From assembly GCF_008831285.2 (NCBI RefSeq), contig NC_045149.1, positions 16,024,578 through 16,084,577 of the forward strand: a stretch of 60,000 bases of DNA. The letters run 5' to 3'. Position numbers and translations under genes: made by a program. Each line of letters begins with the position of its first letter. Position 1 is the first letter of the stretch. The notes beneath the pieces were generated by a model. It saw nothing but the letters and a program-made list of their open reading frames with translations. It searched no databases and was not told the origin of the DNA. Shown here piece after piece: positions 12,701 through 24,700 of this stretch. The stretch is from Nymphaea colorata (taxonomy: Eukaryota; Streptophyta; Magnoliopsida; Nymphaeales; Nymphaeaceae).

Positions 12701-15700
12701 TTGTTGCCGCTTAGTAATTTAGCTTCCCATTTCTGTCATCCAGGCTATAGTCCAACTCCAATTGAAGCTGGTCATGCAGCTGCAGGTCAATATCAGGGAA
12801 TATAGATGTAGGTTCACAGACACTCAAAGCACTATATAAAATATATCATATGTGAAAGAACACAAAGCTATGGAATTTCAAGTTGTATACTTTACAATTA
12901 TATGTTTATCTAGAAACTCATAACTCCATTATGCTGAATTACTGATGTCAAGCAATAAGAGAGTTAAACAACTGAGCAACTGAAGTTGATTGTTAGATTA
13001 ATTTTACATATTTTTTTGGATGGGGACATGGAATTATGGTGGCATGTCAACTGCATGTTTCTGCTCCAGGTGGATGAAATTGCTTAACTATAATCCTGTT
13101 TCATCATAATAGGAAATAAATAGCTTTTCTTTACTAAGCACAACTTATTGAAACTAATGAAAACTAAAAGTTTATGGCTTTGTGAATGGTGAACTAAACT
13201 TTTTTGCTGCTCTGCCAGCTCATTTGAAAGTTCTTCTCCAGTGAGGAGCTTGCTCAGACATCAAATTTTGCTTAGTGAAAGCTTTTCTCTCACGTTAAAA
13301 AATCAGCTTCATAGTTGTAAATATTTTTATACTTTCTTGATGCTTTGCATGTGTAAAACTGTAAATATACCTTCATTGCGTCTGGTAATGTTTCAACAGG
13401 GCACTCCAGTCAGTGAACGTGCTATCCCCGTTGCGATATTTGAGACTGATGCTGGTAATTATTATCTTCCACATGTATGTTAATTTTTTTTATGAGTACC
13501 TGCAGAAAATGCTTTTCATAGCCTGATCTGAGTTGCCTTGTATATTCTCAGAGATTATGAAATTTTACGTGAGGAAATGGTGCAAGATCTCATCAGATGT
13601 GGGTATCAGATCTATAATTGATTGGTCCTATTACAGGCAACGGCTTAGTTCAGCTATCCAGAAGATCATCACTATACCTGCGGCAATGCAAAAGGTCTTG
13701 CTGTTAATTTCTCTCTGTCATTTTAAATTGTTAATAGTGCTGCGCATGCTCAGAGAACTGTCTTGCTGCAGGTCTCTAATCCTGTTCCAAGAGTGATGCA
13801 TCCTGACTGGTTGCACAAAAGGGTTCAAGAAAAAGAAGATAAATTTCGACAGAGGAATATAACTGACATGTTCAATTCATCAACACATCGCAATCTCCCT
13901 GTACCTCATTCCAACCATCTATCAGATCAAGAAAATCTTATTGACTTGGAGGACATGGTTGTCATGGACAATGTTTCCTTAACAGGAGGGCAAAGGTTGA
14001 TTCATGGTTGTCAAAAAAATAGGGGACATAAAATTTCTCCACAAACTGTTGTTTCTTCTGCTTGTGAGAAGGAGGATGGAGGCACTAGCATGGCACCCCA
14101 AGTATTGATGGAATTGCATCAAAATGGCAGATCAATGGAAAGCATTGATAGGAACATTGATTACCATGGGTGGCTTGAAATAAAGAAGCGGAAATGGAAA
14201 GAAACACGTGAAGGAAAAAAGAGACAGAGGTATTGTGAAAACAGGGAGATTGATTGTTATTCTTTGATTTTTGTAATTTTTTAGCCTTTTTAGTGTGCAG
14301 GTTTCTTTTATCTTTTAGTTAATTTTTTGAATCAGAAATTGTTCTCAATGTGTTATTTCTGTGTGTACATCCAGACATCTTATTTTAGATCTAGTATATG
14401 CTGTCATAGTGTACTCAATGTATGTGTTGCCTAAGGTACTTGCTTTACAGAAAGCATTGAGGAATGCTGTGTCTTTATCTTTTCCTGTGCATTCCAGGTT
14501 AGGTGCTGCTCTGAAACATCCTGCCCCAACAACTAGTGCAAGCAAGTCACCTTTTGCTATAAGAAATCATAAGCTGGATAAGCGTGCAAATGGACTTGTT
14601 GCTTACTTCAGGAATCGAGAAGCAGCACTATTGCGTTCACATTGGCAGGTCAATGACATTTATTTTTGTTATGTCAGATCAGCAATGAGTTTTTGGCAGG
14701 CACTTGATGAAGTTTCTGTTATTTCAGATAATACAACTTGTACCAAGTCCAGATCTTGGGAATTTTTTTGCTTGGGTGGTCGTAGAAGACATAATGTTTA
14801 AGGTTCCACTTAATGTTCCTAGAGTATTTTACCTCAACACAAGGGCACCTATCACTGAAGAATTTCCAGGGAAGCGTGTTAATAAGACTCTTCCACATGC
14901 CCGTCCTAGCTTTAATCTCATTGAGGTACTTATTTCCAATTTATAGTTTGGAAAATGGCACGCCCCCTATACTCAGGAAATACATCTAAGGGAAAAATTT
15001 GCAGGTGGTTGTTGGTGAAGACCAGTACAAGAATGAAAGCAAGAAGCTTGCAGCTCATATGGCTGATCCAGAAGTTGAGGTCAAAATAACAAAATCTTGC
15101 CATTTCAGATTGTGTTACTGATTTTTGGATGTGGACATGATTAGGAAAACTTAAAGGCATTGCCATAAGCCATAACATTTCTAAAACCCAATTCTTTTGC
15201 TAAATGTTAATCAATATGGTGTATGTTGTCTATTTGATTCTCAAGTTGTGGTTAGTGCTCTCTGAAACTATAATTTTTATGCTTTAATAGGGATTGTATG
15301 AGACAAAGATGCCTTTAGAATATAGTGCTATTCTACGGATTGGTTGTGTATGCAAGTTGATCCAGGGTGCCAACAGTCGAGGCCTTGAGGATGGATGGAG
15401 TCTTGATGAACTGCTGATGAAGACCACTACTGAATGTTCCTATTTAGAACATCAAATGCCATTCTTTTACTTGTATCATAGGTAAAGTCTTAGCAACGAC
15501 CTTTTGATTTGATGAAACATGAGTCAGCAACTTTACAACTTACACAAGTAAAAGATTATCTATGATTTTAAGACTTTGTCAACAGCATTTGTCTAACTAA
15601 TCTGTGAACTGCACTCTTCCTTAAATTTAGCATGTCAGAAGGAAGGGGCATCTTTGTGATTTACATCCCTGCATCTAGCTCTATATCTGTGGTGGTACTA

Positions 15701-18700
15701 AATCCCTACCAGAACAAGGAATTGTCGATGACTCTGCTGGAAAAGCAGTTCCGAGAAGCTTGCCAAGTTCTTTCTGTGGGTCCAAATCTTCAATCGAGTG
15801 GAATCTTCGTTAAGGTTCTATCTTTACAGTTTTGGAGTATATTATGCTGCAGCCAATGAGATATAGTTCTGATTTTGTGTTGTATTACTAATACATTGTA
15901 GGTGGACTATGTGGTATCTATCAAAGATGCAGGAAAACTACTGCAGAGAATTTTAAATGAGTATCGGTATATATCTTTTTCTTTAGCTTTTTTTTTTCTG
16001 AGTATGTAGATATTTTATCTGAAGTGTTTGTCTTCACATATCTGGTTTAGGATTCCATTTTTATGGAAAGTCCTTCCATGTGATGTGAGAGGAGAAAAGC
16101 CTAACCTGAGTTCCAGCTCACAATTTTTCTTAGTTGGTGCTTTTGTTTTCTGAATTTGATGTGTTGTGGCTAACAACATTTCAGTGTGTAACGGACACCG
16201 TGCATCTTTTTGTACAGGCATCAGCATCATGGCCCTGCTATCAGTGTCATTGAATGTCCAAAAGTTCAGGATCTAAAGTTTCTGATACCTACTCTTGATG
16301 ATTTCCCATGTGTTACTATTCCATGCAATGCTCGAGACAGTCAGTATCAGGTACCATTATTCGCGGCAAGTTATTGCTATGATCGCTATTGTTCCCCTGT
16401 GTCTGGGAGTCTGTACAGTCCTTTGCTTTGTTTTGCGTTGTACTTCCTTTGCTTATGTTGATTCATTTGCTTATGCATGTTTACTTGTAAGGGAGTACCC
16501 TCCCACCGGTCTAAGTGTCAAGTATTGGGATTTCTTGTTTTGGATGGTCGGCATGGGAATCCTGTAAGCGGCCTCGGCCATCCTACATAAGTAAAGTCGA
16601 GATCATTCTCATTACTTATCTTTCTCGTGATGTACTAATTCTTCAAGCGAATACATTGCGAGATTTCTTTATTCACACACATTCTTTATACACTTGTTTT
16701 CTCAAACTACTTTTGCGCCCCGTTCGGTGGTTTGAAGGCTTGCGGCAATCAGGTTCTTGCCGCGCCGCACGGGCCGAAGTTGTCAGCCCGTGACAACTGG
16801 TATCAGAGCCAGGTTCAGCAATCTGGGGAAGCGGTTGGATAGTCGGTGTAGAACTACACGCCGACGATCGTTGATCGAAAGAGACCTCCGACGATCGTTG
16901 ATCGAAGAGGAGGAAGCCCTGGCGACTCAATACAATCTGCGAAGTGCCAAGGGCAAGGGAGTAGCCCATTCTGACGAGATGGGTACATCCCAGGGTCAGG
17001 AAGACCTGACCGAGATGGTGAACAAGCTGGCTACCGACGTAACTGCTCATGAAGAAGCGTTGGGTAATGCAGCTGAGTCCTTCGGGGAAATGAAGGACGA
17101 GATGAAGGTACTGCGGGAACAAATGGCCGACCTACTGGCCATGAATCGGGCACTGACAGACACAGTGACCACGTTACAGGCTGAAGTCAAGGAACTTCAG
17201 GTCAAGAACCGCACACTACAGCGACAAATCTCTGTAGGTGGAGGTAACGATCGGCCAGCAAGGGTCGACGTTCAGAGACCAGCTAAATACAATGGAACTC
17301 GGGATAGTCGAGTTATCGACAACTTTTTATTCCAAGTGGAATATTACCTGGACTTGCAAGGCGTTATGGGGGACGACCTTCAAGTCAAGACTGCGGCTAT
17401 GTTGCTAGAGGGCGATGCTGTGGCATGGTGGAGAAGGAAAAGGCTCGACATTCAAAAGGGGATCTGCACAATAGACACTTTCGATGATTTTCAACGAGAG
17501 TTAAGAACTTACTTCATGCCCCCGAATGCGACACGCCATGCCTATCGGATGGTTGGTGAATTAAAACATACCGGATCCTTGCGAGATTACGTGAGGGCTT
17601 ATCAAAGGCTGATGTTAGATGTGCCAGATATGCAAGAACAAGATAAATTGAACTGGTTTATTTTGGGACTGCAGTCATGGGCGCAATCCGAAGTGGAAAG
17701 GAGTAATCCAGAGACCTTGGAGGACGCTTATGTAGTAGCAGAACGTTTGGCTGATACTCAGCGCAAGAGCTACACTAACGCCTTCAAGCCGTCGAGGAAG
17801 CTTGACCATGGAGGAAAGAAAGATGATCGAAGGGAACGGAAAGATGAACCATCAACTCAGCGCCAAGTCGAAAGAAGAACTTTCTTTCACAGAAACGACA
17901 ACCCTCAGAATAGAGTGTTGAAATGTTGGTTTTGCGATGGTAATCACTTAGGAAGGCAATGTCCAAAGCGTGTAAATAGGGACAATCAGGCAAGCTCTTC
18001 AAGGCAATCTGCTAATGCGGCACAAGGTGAAGAAGGGGAAGGACCAAAGATGGGTGCACTTCAACTTCTTAACACCATAAAAAGGGAGGAAAAAGTGAAG
18101 GTGACAGCGACACCTTCTAACGAGCTCATGTACTTGGAAATCCTGGTAAATGGAAGGCCTACCTTGGCTATGGTAGACACGGGAGCCACGCATAACTTCG
18201 TCTCAGTTGAGGAGGCAAGGAGACTGGGCCTAACCCTTGAGAGGGGAGAGTTACGCATGAAGGCGGTGAACTCAGAGGCCAAACCCATCCACGGAGTGGC
18301 CCGGGATGCGGTTGTGAAGATTGAGAGTTGGTTAGGAAGGGCCAACTTCTCGGTGGTCCCGATGGATGATTTCCGGATGATCCTAGGCATGGAGCTCCTC
18401 AGTACAGCGAAAATGGTGCCAATGCCACACCTACGCAGTATCAGTATCATGGATGAAAAGTCCCCTTGTATGGTTCCAGTAACATCGATAAAGAGGGATA
18501 AGGGCAAAGCCGCAATGATATCTGCCCTTCAGTTGAAGAAAGGCCTCAAGCACGGCGAAGACACGTACTTGGTGGCAATCAGGGAAGTAACTAATGACTC
18601 CCCTGGTTTGGTCCCAGAGGCGCTTGCGCCTGTCTTAGCGGAATTCGCAGGAACAATGCCTGTGGAGCTCCCTAGACGGCTGCCACCTCGACGCGAGGTG

Positions 18701-21700
18701 GATCATGCCATCGAACTCATCCCTGGTGCCAAACCCCCGGCAATGGCACCATATCGAATGGCCCCTGCAGAATTAAGAGAACTTCGGCGACAGTTGGATG
18801 AGATGCTAGCTGGAGGTATAATCAGACCCTCCAAAGCTCCTTTCGGTGCACCAGTGTTATTCCAAGCGAAGCATGATGGCTCCAAAAGGCTATGTGTGGA
18901 TTATCGAGCGTTGAACAAGGTAACGGTGAAGAATAAGTACCCTTTACCTTTGATTGCAGATCTGTTTGATCAACTGGGCAAAGCTCAAGTGTTTTCCAAG
19001 TTAGACCTCAGATCAGGATATTGGCAAGTTCGGATTGTTGATGGCGACGAGCCAAAGACCACTTGCGTCACTCGTTACGGTGCCTTTGAATTCTTGGTAA
19101 TGCCGTTCGGGTTGACGAATGCCCCAGCCACTTTTTCGACTCTAATGAATAAGATATTCTATCCGTACTTAGATAAGTTCGTGGTAGTCTATCTTGATGA
19201 CATTGTAGTGTATAGCAAATCCATGAGGGAACATGTGGAACACTTGCGGACAGTGTTCAAGGTATTGAAGGAAAACGAACTCTATGTGAAGCGCGAGAAG
19301 TGCCTATTCGGCCAACCGGAAATCAGTTTTCTCGGTCACATTGTGGGAAAAAGTCAGCTGCGAATGGACACCGAAAAGGTGAGGGCAATTCAAGACTGGA
19401 AACCGCCAACTAATGTACCAGAACTACGTTCTTTTCTTGGTTTGGCAAATTACTATCGACGATTCATTGAGGGGTATTCTTTGATAACTGCGCCTCTCAC
19501 TGATTTGTTGAAGAAAAACCGAACTTGGGCTTGGGAAGAGCTCGAAGAAGATGCCTTCGACAAGTTAAAGAGGGCCCTGACGCAGGAGCCTGTGCTCAGG
19601 TTGCCCGACCACACAAGAAAATTTGAAGTCCACACGGATGCATCAGATTTTGCCATTGGTGGAGTTTTGATGCAGGAAGGTCATCCAGTTGCCTATGAGA
19701 GTCGGAAGCTGAAAGACGCGGAGCGACGGTACTCCGTGCATGAAAGGGAAATGACAGCCGTTATTCATTGTCTTCGCACATGGAGGCATTACTTATTGGG
19801 GTCCCAATTCGTGGTAAAGACTGATAACGTAGCCACAAGCTACTTCCAGACTCAAAAGAAGTTGAGTCCGAAGCAAGCTCGATGGCAGGAATTCCTTGCG
19901 GAATTCAATTTCGCCTTGGAGTACAAGGCAGGGAAGGCAAACGTCGTGGCCGATGCACTGAGTCGGAAGGCAGAGTTGGCAGCTACCCGGATAGCATCAT
20001 CCGAAGCGCAACTCGAGGGTGCTCTTCTTGGGCGGATTCGAGAAGGCATGAAGCAGGACCCAGTGGCCAAGCACTTGGTCGAAACAACGGAGGCGGGAAA
20101 GACGCGACGATTTTGGCTACAAGATGGACTTTTGATGGCAAAGGGCGGACGAGTGTTCGTGCCCAGATGGGGCAATCTCCGACGAGAGTTGCTAAAGGAG
20201 TGTCATGACTCATTGTGGGCTGGCCATCCTGGCCAGGAGCGGACACTGGCACTACTCGAACGTGGCTACTACTGGCCACAGATGCGCGACGACGTTGAAG
20301 CATATGTGAAAACATGCTTGATCTGTCAGCAGGACAAGGGAACAAACCAGAAGCCTGCCGGTCTCCTGGAACCTCTTCCTATTCCAGAACGTCCATGGGA
20401 ATGCCTCTCCATGGACTTCATCGTCAGCTTGCCCAAAGTTGACGGCTTCAGCTCCATCCTTGTGGTTGTGGATAGATTTTCAAAGTATGCCACATTTATC
20501 CCAGCCTCTAAAGAATGTCCCGCGGAAAAGACGGCCGAGTTGTTCGTGAAGCATATTGTCAAGCATTGGGGCGTGCCGAAAAGCATTGTTAGTGATCGGG
20601 ACGCTCGCTTCACAGGAAAATTTTGGCGCGAAGTATTTCGTTTGTTGGGTTCGGATTTATTATTCTCAACAAGTTTCCACCCTCAAACGGACGGCCAAAC
20701 TGAACGAATCAACGGATTGTTGGAACAATACCTTCGACACTATGTTAGTGCGAATCAAAAAGATTGGGTGAAATTGTTGGATGTAGCTCAATTTTGCTAC
20801 AATTTGCAGAAGAGCGAGTCTTCTGGACATAGTCCATTCGAAATAGCCACTGGACAACAACCGTTGATGCCACATACCCTTGCAGCCCAAGAAAAGGGAA
20901 GACCCACTTTTGCCTACCAGTTCGTTCGCGATTGGCAGGACCAGACGGAAATGGCTAAGGCGTTCTTACACAAGGCCGCCAAAAAGATGAAAAAGTTTGC
21001 AGATCGGAATCGAAGGCCAATGGAATTCCGGGTGGGTGATCAAGTCCTCGTAAAGCTCTACCCTGATCGCACGGGCATTTTCCGTGGTCGACACCGGTCC
21101 TTGATCCGCAAGTATGAGGGACCCTTCACAGTGCTGAAGAGAATCGGAAAGCTAGCCTACAAGCTAGACTTGCCGCCAGACTTTAAGGTGCATTCAGTGT
21201 TCCATGTTTGTAACCTGAAGCCCTTCTATGTCGATGAGGAAGACCCTGAGCGAAGCGTTCCAGAACGATACCCGATCCTGCAGCGAGCCCCGCCGACCAA
21301 GCGAGCGGCGGACCGTCGGATGGAAGAAATTCTTCGGCACAAGACAAACTATTTGGGGGAGCCGAAGAAGTACCAAGTGAAGTGGATAGGCGAACACAAC
21401 CCCACCTGGGAGTATGCATTCCGCATGAAGCAGCGCTACCCGCTGGAAGTCAAGGCCTATCATGAAACTGCTGGCGCCGAGGACGGCGCATAACTTGAAG
21501 GGGGGAGCCTGTTCCCCTGTGTCTGGGAGTCTGTACAGTCCTTTGCTTTGTTTTGCGTTGTACTTCCTTTGCTTATGTTGATTCATTTGCTTATGCATGT
21601 TTACTTGTAAGGGAGTACCCTCCCACCGGTCTAAGTGTCAAGTATTGGGATTTCTTGTTTTGGATGGTCGGCATGGGAATCCTGTAAGCGGCCTCGGCCA

Positions 21701-24700
21701 TCCTACATAAGTAAAGTCGAGATCATTCTCCTTACTTATCTTTCTCGTGATGTACTAATTCTTCAAGCGAATACATTGCGAGATTTCTTTATTCACACAC
21801 ATTCTTTATACACTTGTTTTCTCAAACTACTTTTGCGCCCCGTTCGGTGGTTTGAAGGCTTGCGGCAATCAGGTTCTTGCCGCGCCGCACGGGCCGAAGT
21901 TGTCAGCCCGTGACAGCTATTGTCTTCGTCTATTTCTGTTGGAACTAAATTTTTTCTGTTTCTTGTTCAGGCTCTTGGTTGGCAGGTTGTGGCTGCAAAA
22001 ACTGCGATGCAGCGATGTGCTGCATCGTCTCAATGGCTCAATGAGCGGATTTCTCTCGCTAGATATGCACATGTAATTTGTGAGGGCCTTGTGCTTCATT
22101 CATTTCTTTGATTCTGGGGGATACAGCGCACTGATGCTTCACCTTGTTCTCTTTTTTCCTCCCTCGCTACCTCCTGCATTGTAGGTACCTTTGGGCAATT
22201 TCGAACATGATTGGCTTCTATTTACTGCAGACATCTTTTATTCTAGGGCTTTGCATGATGCACAGCAGGTACCTTTAATGCTTTTAAATTTTAAGGTCTA
22301 TATTCCCGTGAAATGAGATACCAGTTGCAAAGCCTTGGCTTTGTTTAGCCTTTGTGGTGAATATTTCTTGTTTCTGGCCTGTCTTTTTCATTATGCAGTA
22401 TCATGCCACAATTTAACTCTTAACACAATATTGAGCTGAAAAAATCTCTTTCTACGTAGGTTCTTTGGATATCTGACTGTGGTATTCCAGACCTTGGAGG
22501 CCTATTTGAGGAAGATGCTAGTTTCATAGATGAGGTAAGTGCATACATATGTGGTTTGGCATTTCTTTGCTTGGATGCCCTTAGTATTTTTTCAGTTTGT
22601 GGTCATGGCCTCTGAATTATATCCTTTGCTTTGTGAATTATGTACTGAAACATTAGACCAAATTTCAGTGGCTAAATTTAAAATTCCTTCTGGCTGTTTG
22701 ATTGAAGGTTGCGGAGCCCACTGATTTTGGCCTAAATTAACGAACATACCTGAAATTTTACTTGAAACTTTTCATCAAATACTTGTTTTTACCTAATTCT
22801 TTTACCTGCAAAAGTTTTAGCATAAAGCAGAAATTTTGTGTAATGTAAAGCTTCTACCATCAATCAGACAGCCTCTTTGGGAAAATAGTGAAGTGATGAT
22901 AGATATATACACAAGGTAGATGCACCATTTATATCTTATACCCTTCAATACTTCTCCTTATGTTTGGAGTAGAAAATTTTGTAGAAGTCAAATGTTATTA
23001 GCTGTTTTCTGTCCTCAATGGGAGTTATATATTCATGGTAGTGAATGCACATATCAAATCAAAGATTTCAACACAATGAACTTCTATAAGATAAACCAAA
23101 TCAAATTGTTTCATGTTATATGAAAAAACAAATCAAATTGTTTCATGTTATATGAATGGTGATGGAAGAGTATTTGACAAGTTTGTTAATTTAGAAAGCC
23201 AACTCAAGGCTAGTGATTTTCTCATCAAAATCTGTTCCTAGTGCAATCATTCTATTCTTATTTGCTCTTCTGGAGTTGTCTTAACTTTTTTGTTAGCAGA
23301 TCCAGCAGTTGGTTATCACATATCCTGGGGCCTACAGAAAAGTGACGGTTGAGTTGAAGGTTAATGAGTATATTTAATCTGGGGGCTGGTCATCTGTTTC
23401 TTTAGTTAAACCTTTTTTTTTTCACATGATTGATTGCATATTTAGTATTCTTTAATTGTTTTTTACAGATTCATCACCTTGCTGTTAATTCTCTTCTCAA
23501 GAGCAGTCAGCTTGATGAAATTGAAGGAGGCATGTTATTAGGACATGAGCCAGATATGCCTACTGGACCCCCTTTCGTATATAGTTCATCTTGTTTTGAT
23601 GAGATTGCTGCATGCTCTTCTGCCTTTCGTGTTCTGAAGCATTTGATACAGAGATGCCTTTCAGATGCTGTTACATCTGGCAATGTGTTTGCTGATGCAA
23701 TACTGCAGCATCTTTACCGCTGGATTTGCAGGTAGAATATTTGTGAAGCTCTTCATTTTTGTACTCCCAGTTTGTTCATTTGAGGTCATTCTGAATTTGC
23801 AGTCCGCAGTCAAAACTCCATGATCCTACCTTGCATCGTGTCCTACAGAAGGTACATCTTGTAGTTCATATTCTCACTATCAGTTACTATGTACTGGATG
23901 TCAATTTCTTTAATTATTGCTCTGTATAGTAGAAGCTGTACATGGATGATCTCATATATTTTATCTTCCAAAGACATCTATTCATCTGCTCTTTTGTGTC
24001 CTTGGAAAATTGACTTTGGCAGATTATGCAGAAGGTGTTTTCACTCCTATTAGCTGAGTTCCGCAAACTAGGTGCAGTTGTAATCTTTGCTGATTTCTCA
24101 AAGATCATCATAGATACAGGGAAAACAGATATCTTGGCAGCTCAAGGATATTGTGAATGCTTATTAAAAGCATTACAGTCTAGGTAAGTTGGGAGAAATG
24201 TAGGTTAATTCAGTGACTTCTTGATCCATGCTTATTTGCCTTTCCTTTCTTGATGTAGAGATCTTTTTGAATGGATTGAGCTCGAGCCAGTCCGTTTTTG
24301 GCATTCCTTGCTCTTCATGGATCAGGTTTGTTTGAGGCTCACTATTTCTATGTGAACTTACATTTGTATTGGAGGTCCTCCATTTTTCTGCACTGGTATA
24401 AATATGTACCAATACCTGTGGATATATATGTGAATATCTAATGCTATATGTTGTGTGTCAATGCTAATATGTATGATGCCAAATGTCCTCAGTAGGGCTT
24501 ATGAACGAGTTCAATGAGCTTAGTTGAGGCTATTTTGAGTGCAATCCTCAAGGCTCAGACCAGCTCAAGGTTCATCTAAGGCCTGTTATGAGCCAATGGA
24601 TATGCCAACTTCTGACTTGCATAGCTGGTAAAACCTGCACAATCCTCATATTATGGGAATCATTCTCTTATTTCTTTTAGAGATGATTTTCGTAACGACC

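Larger units (their letters stand above)
16390..21915 (+). mobile_element. Full-length Ty3/gypsy chromovirus LTR retrotransposon
   Basis: A complete 5,526-bp element in the same orientation as the host gene. It has two 406-bp LTRs, a primer-binding site, a leader, one gag-pol frame, a polypurine tract and a 5-bp target duplication. The LTRs differ at a single position (A at 16611, C at 21731), so insertion is recent. At commonly used plant rates of about 0.7-1.3 x 10^-8 per site per year this is on the order of 0.1-0.2 million years, with wide error from one mutation. The order protease-RT-RNaseH-integrase and the C-terminal chromodomain place it among chromoviruses. The short LTRs would fit a Reina-like lineage, but the lineage is not settled from sequence reading. 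Confidence 0.97.

Noticed and set aside
16515-16793. A 92-codon open frame within the 5' LTR, repeated in the 3' LTR (21635-21913)
   Set aside because: It is the same LTR sequence twice, contains no protein features and overlaps the terminal repeat; it is not a gene.
16673-21598. Many opposite-strand and alternative-frame open frames across the retrotransposon
   Set aside because: They lie antisense or out of frame to a single intact gag-pol frame with all expected motifs. Their openness follows from its codon composition.
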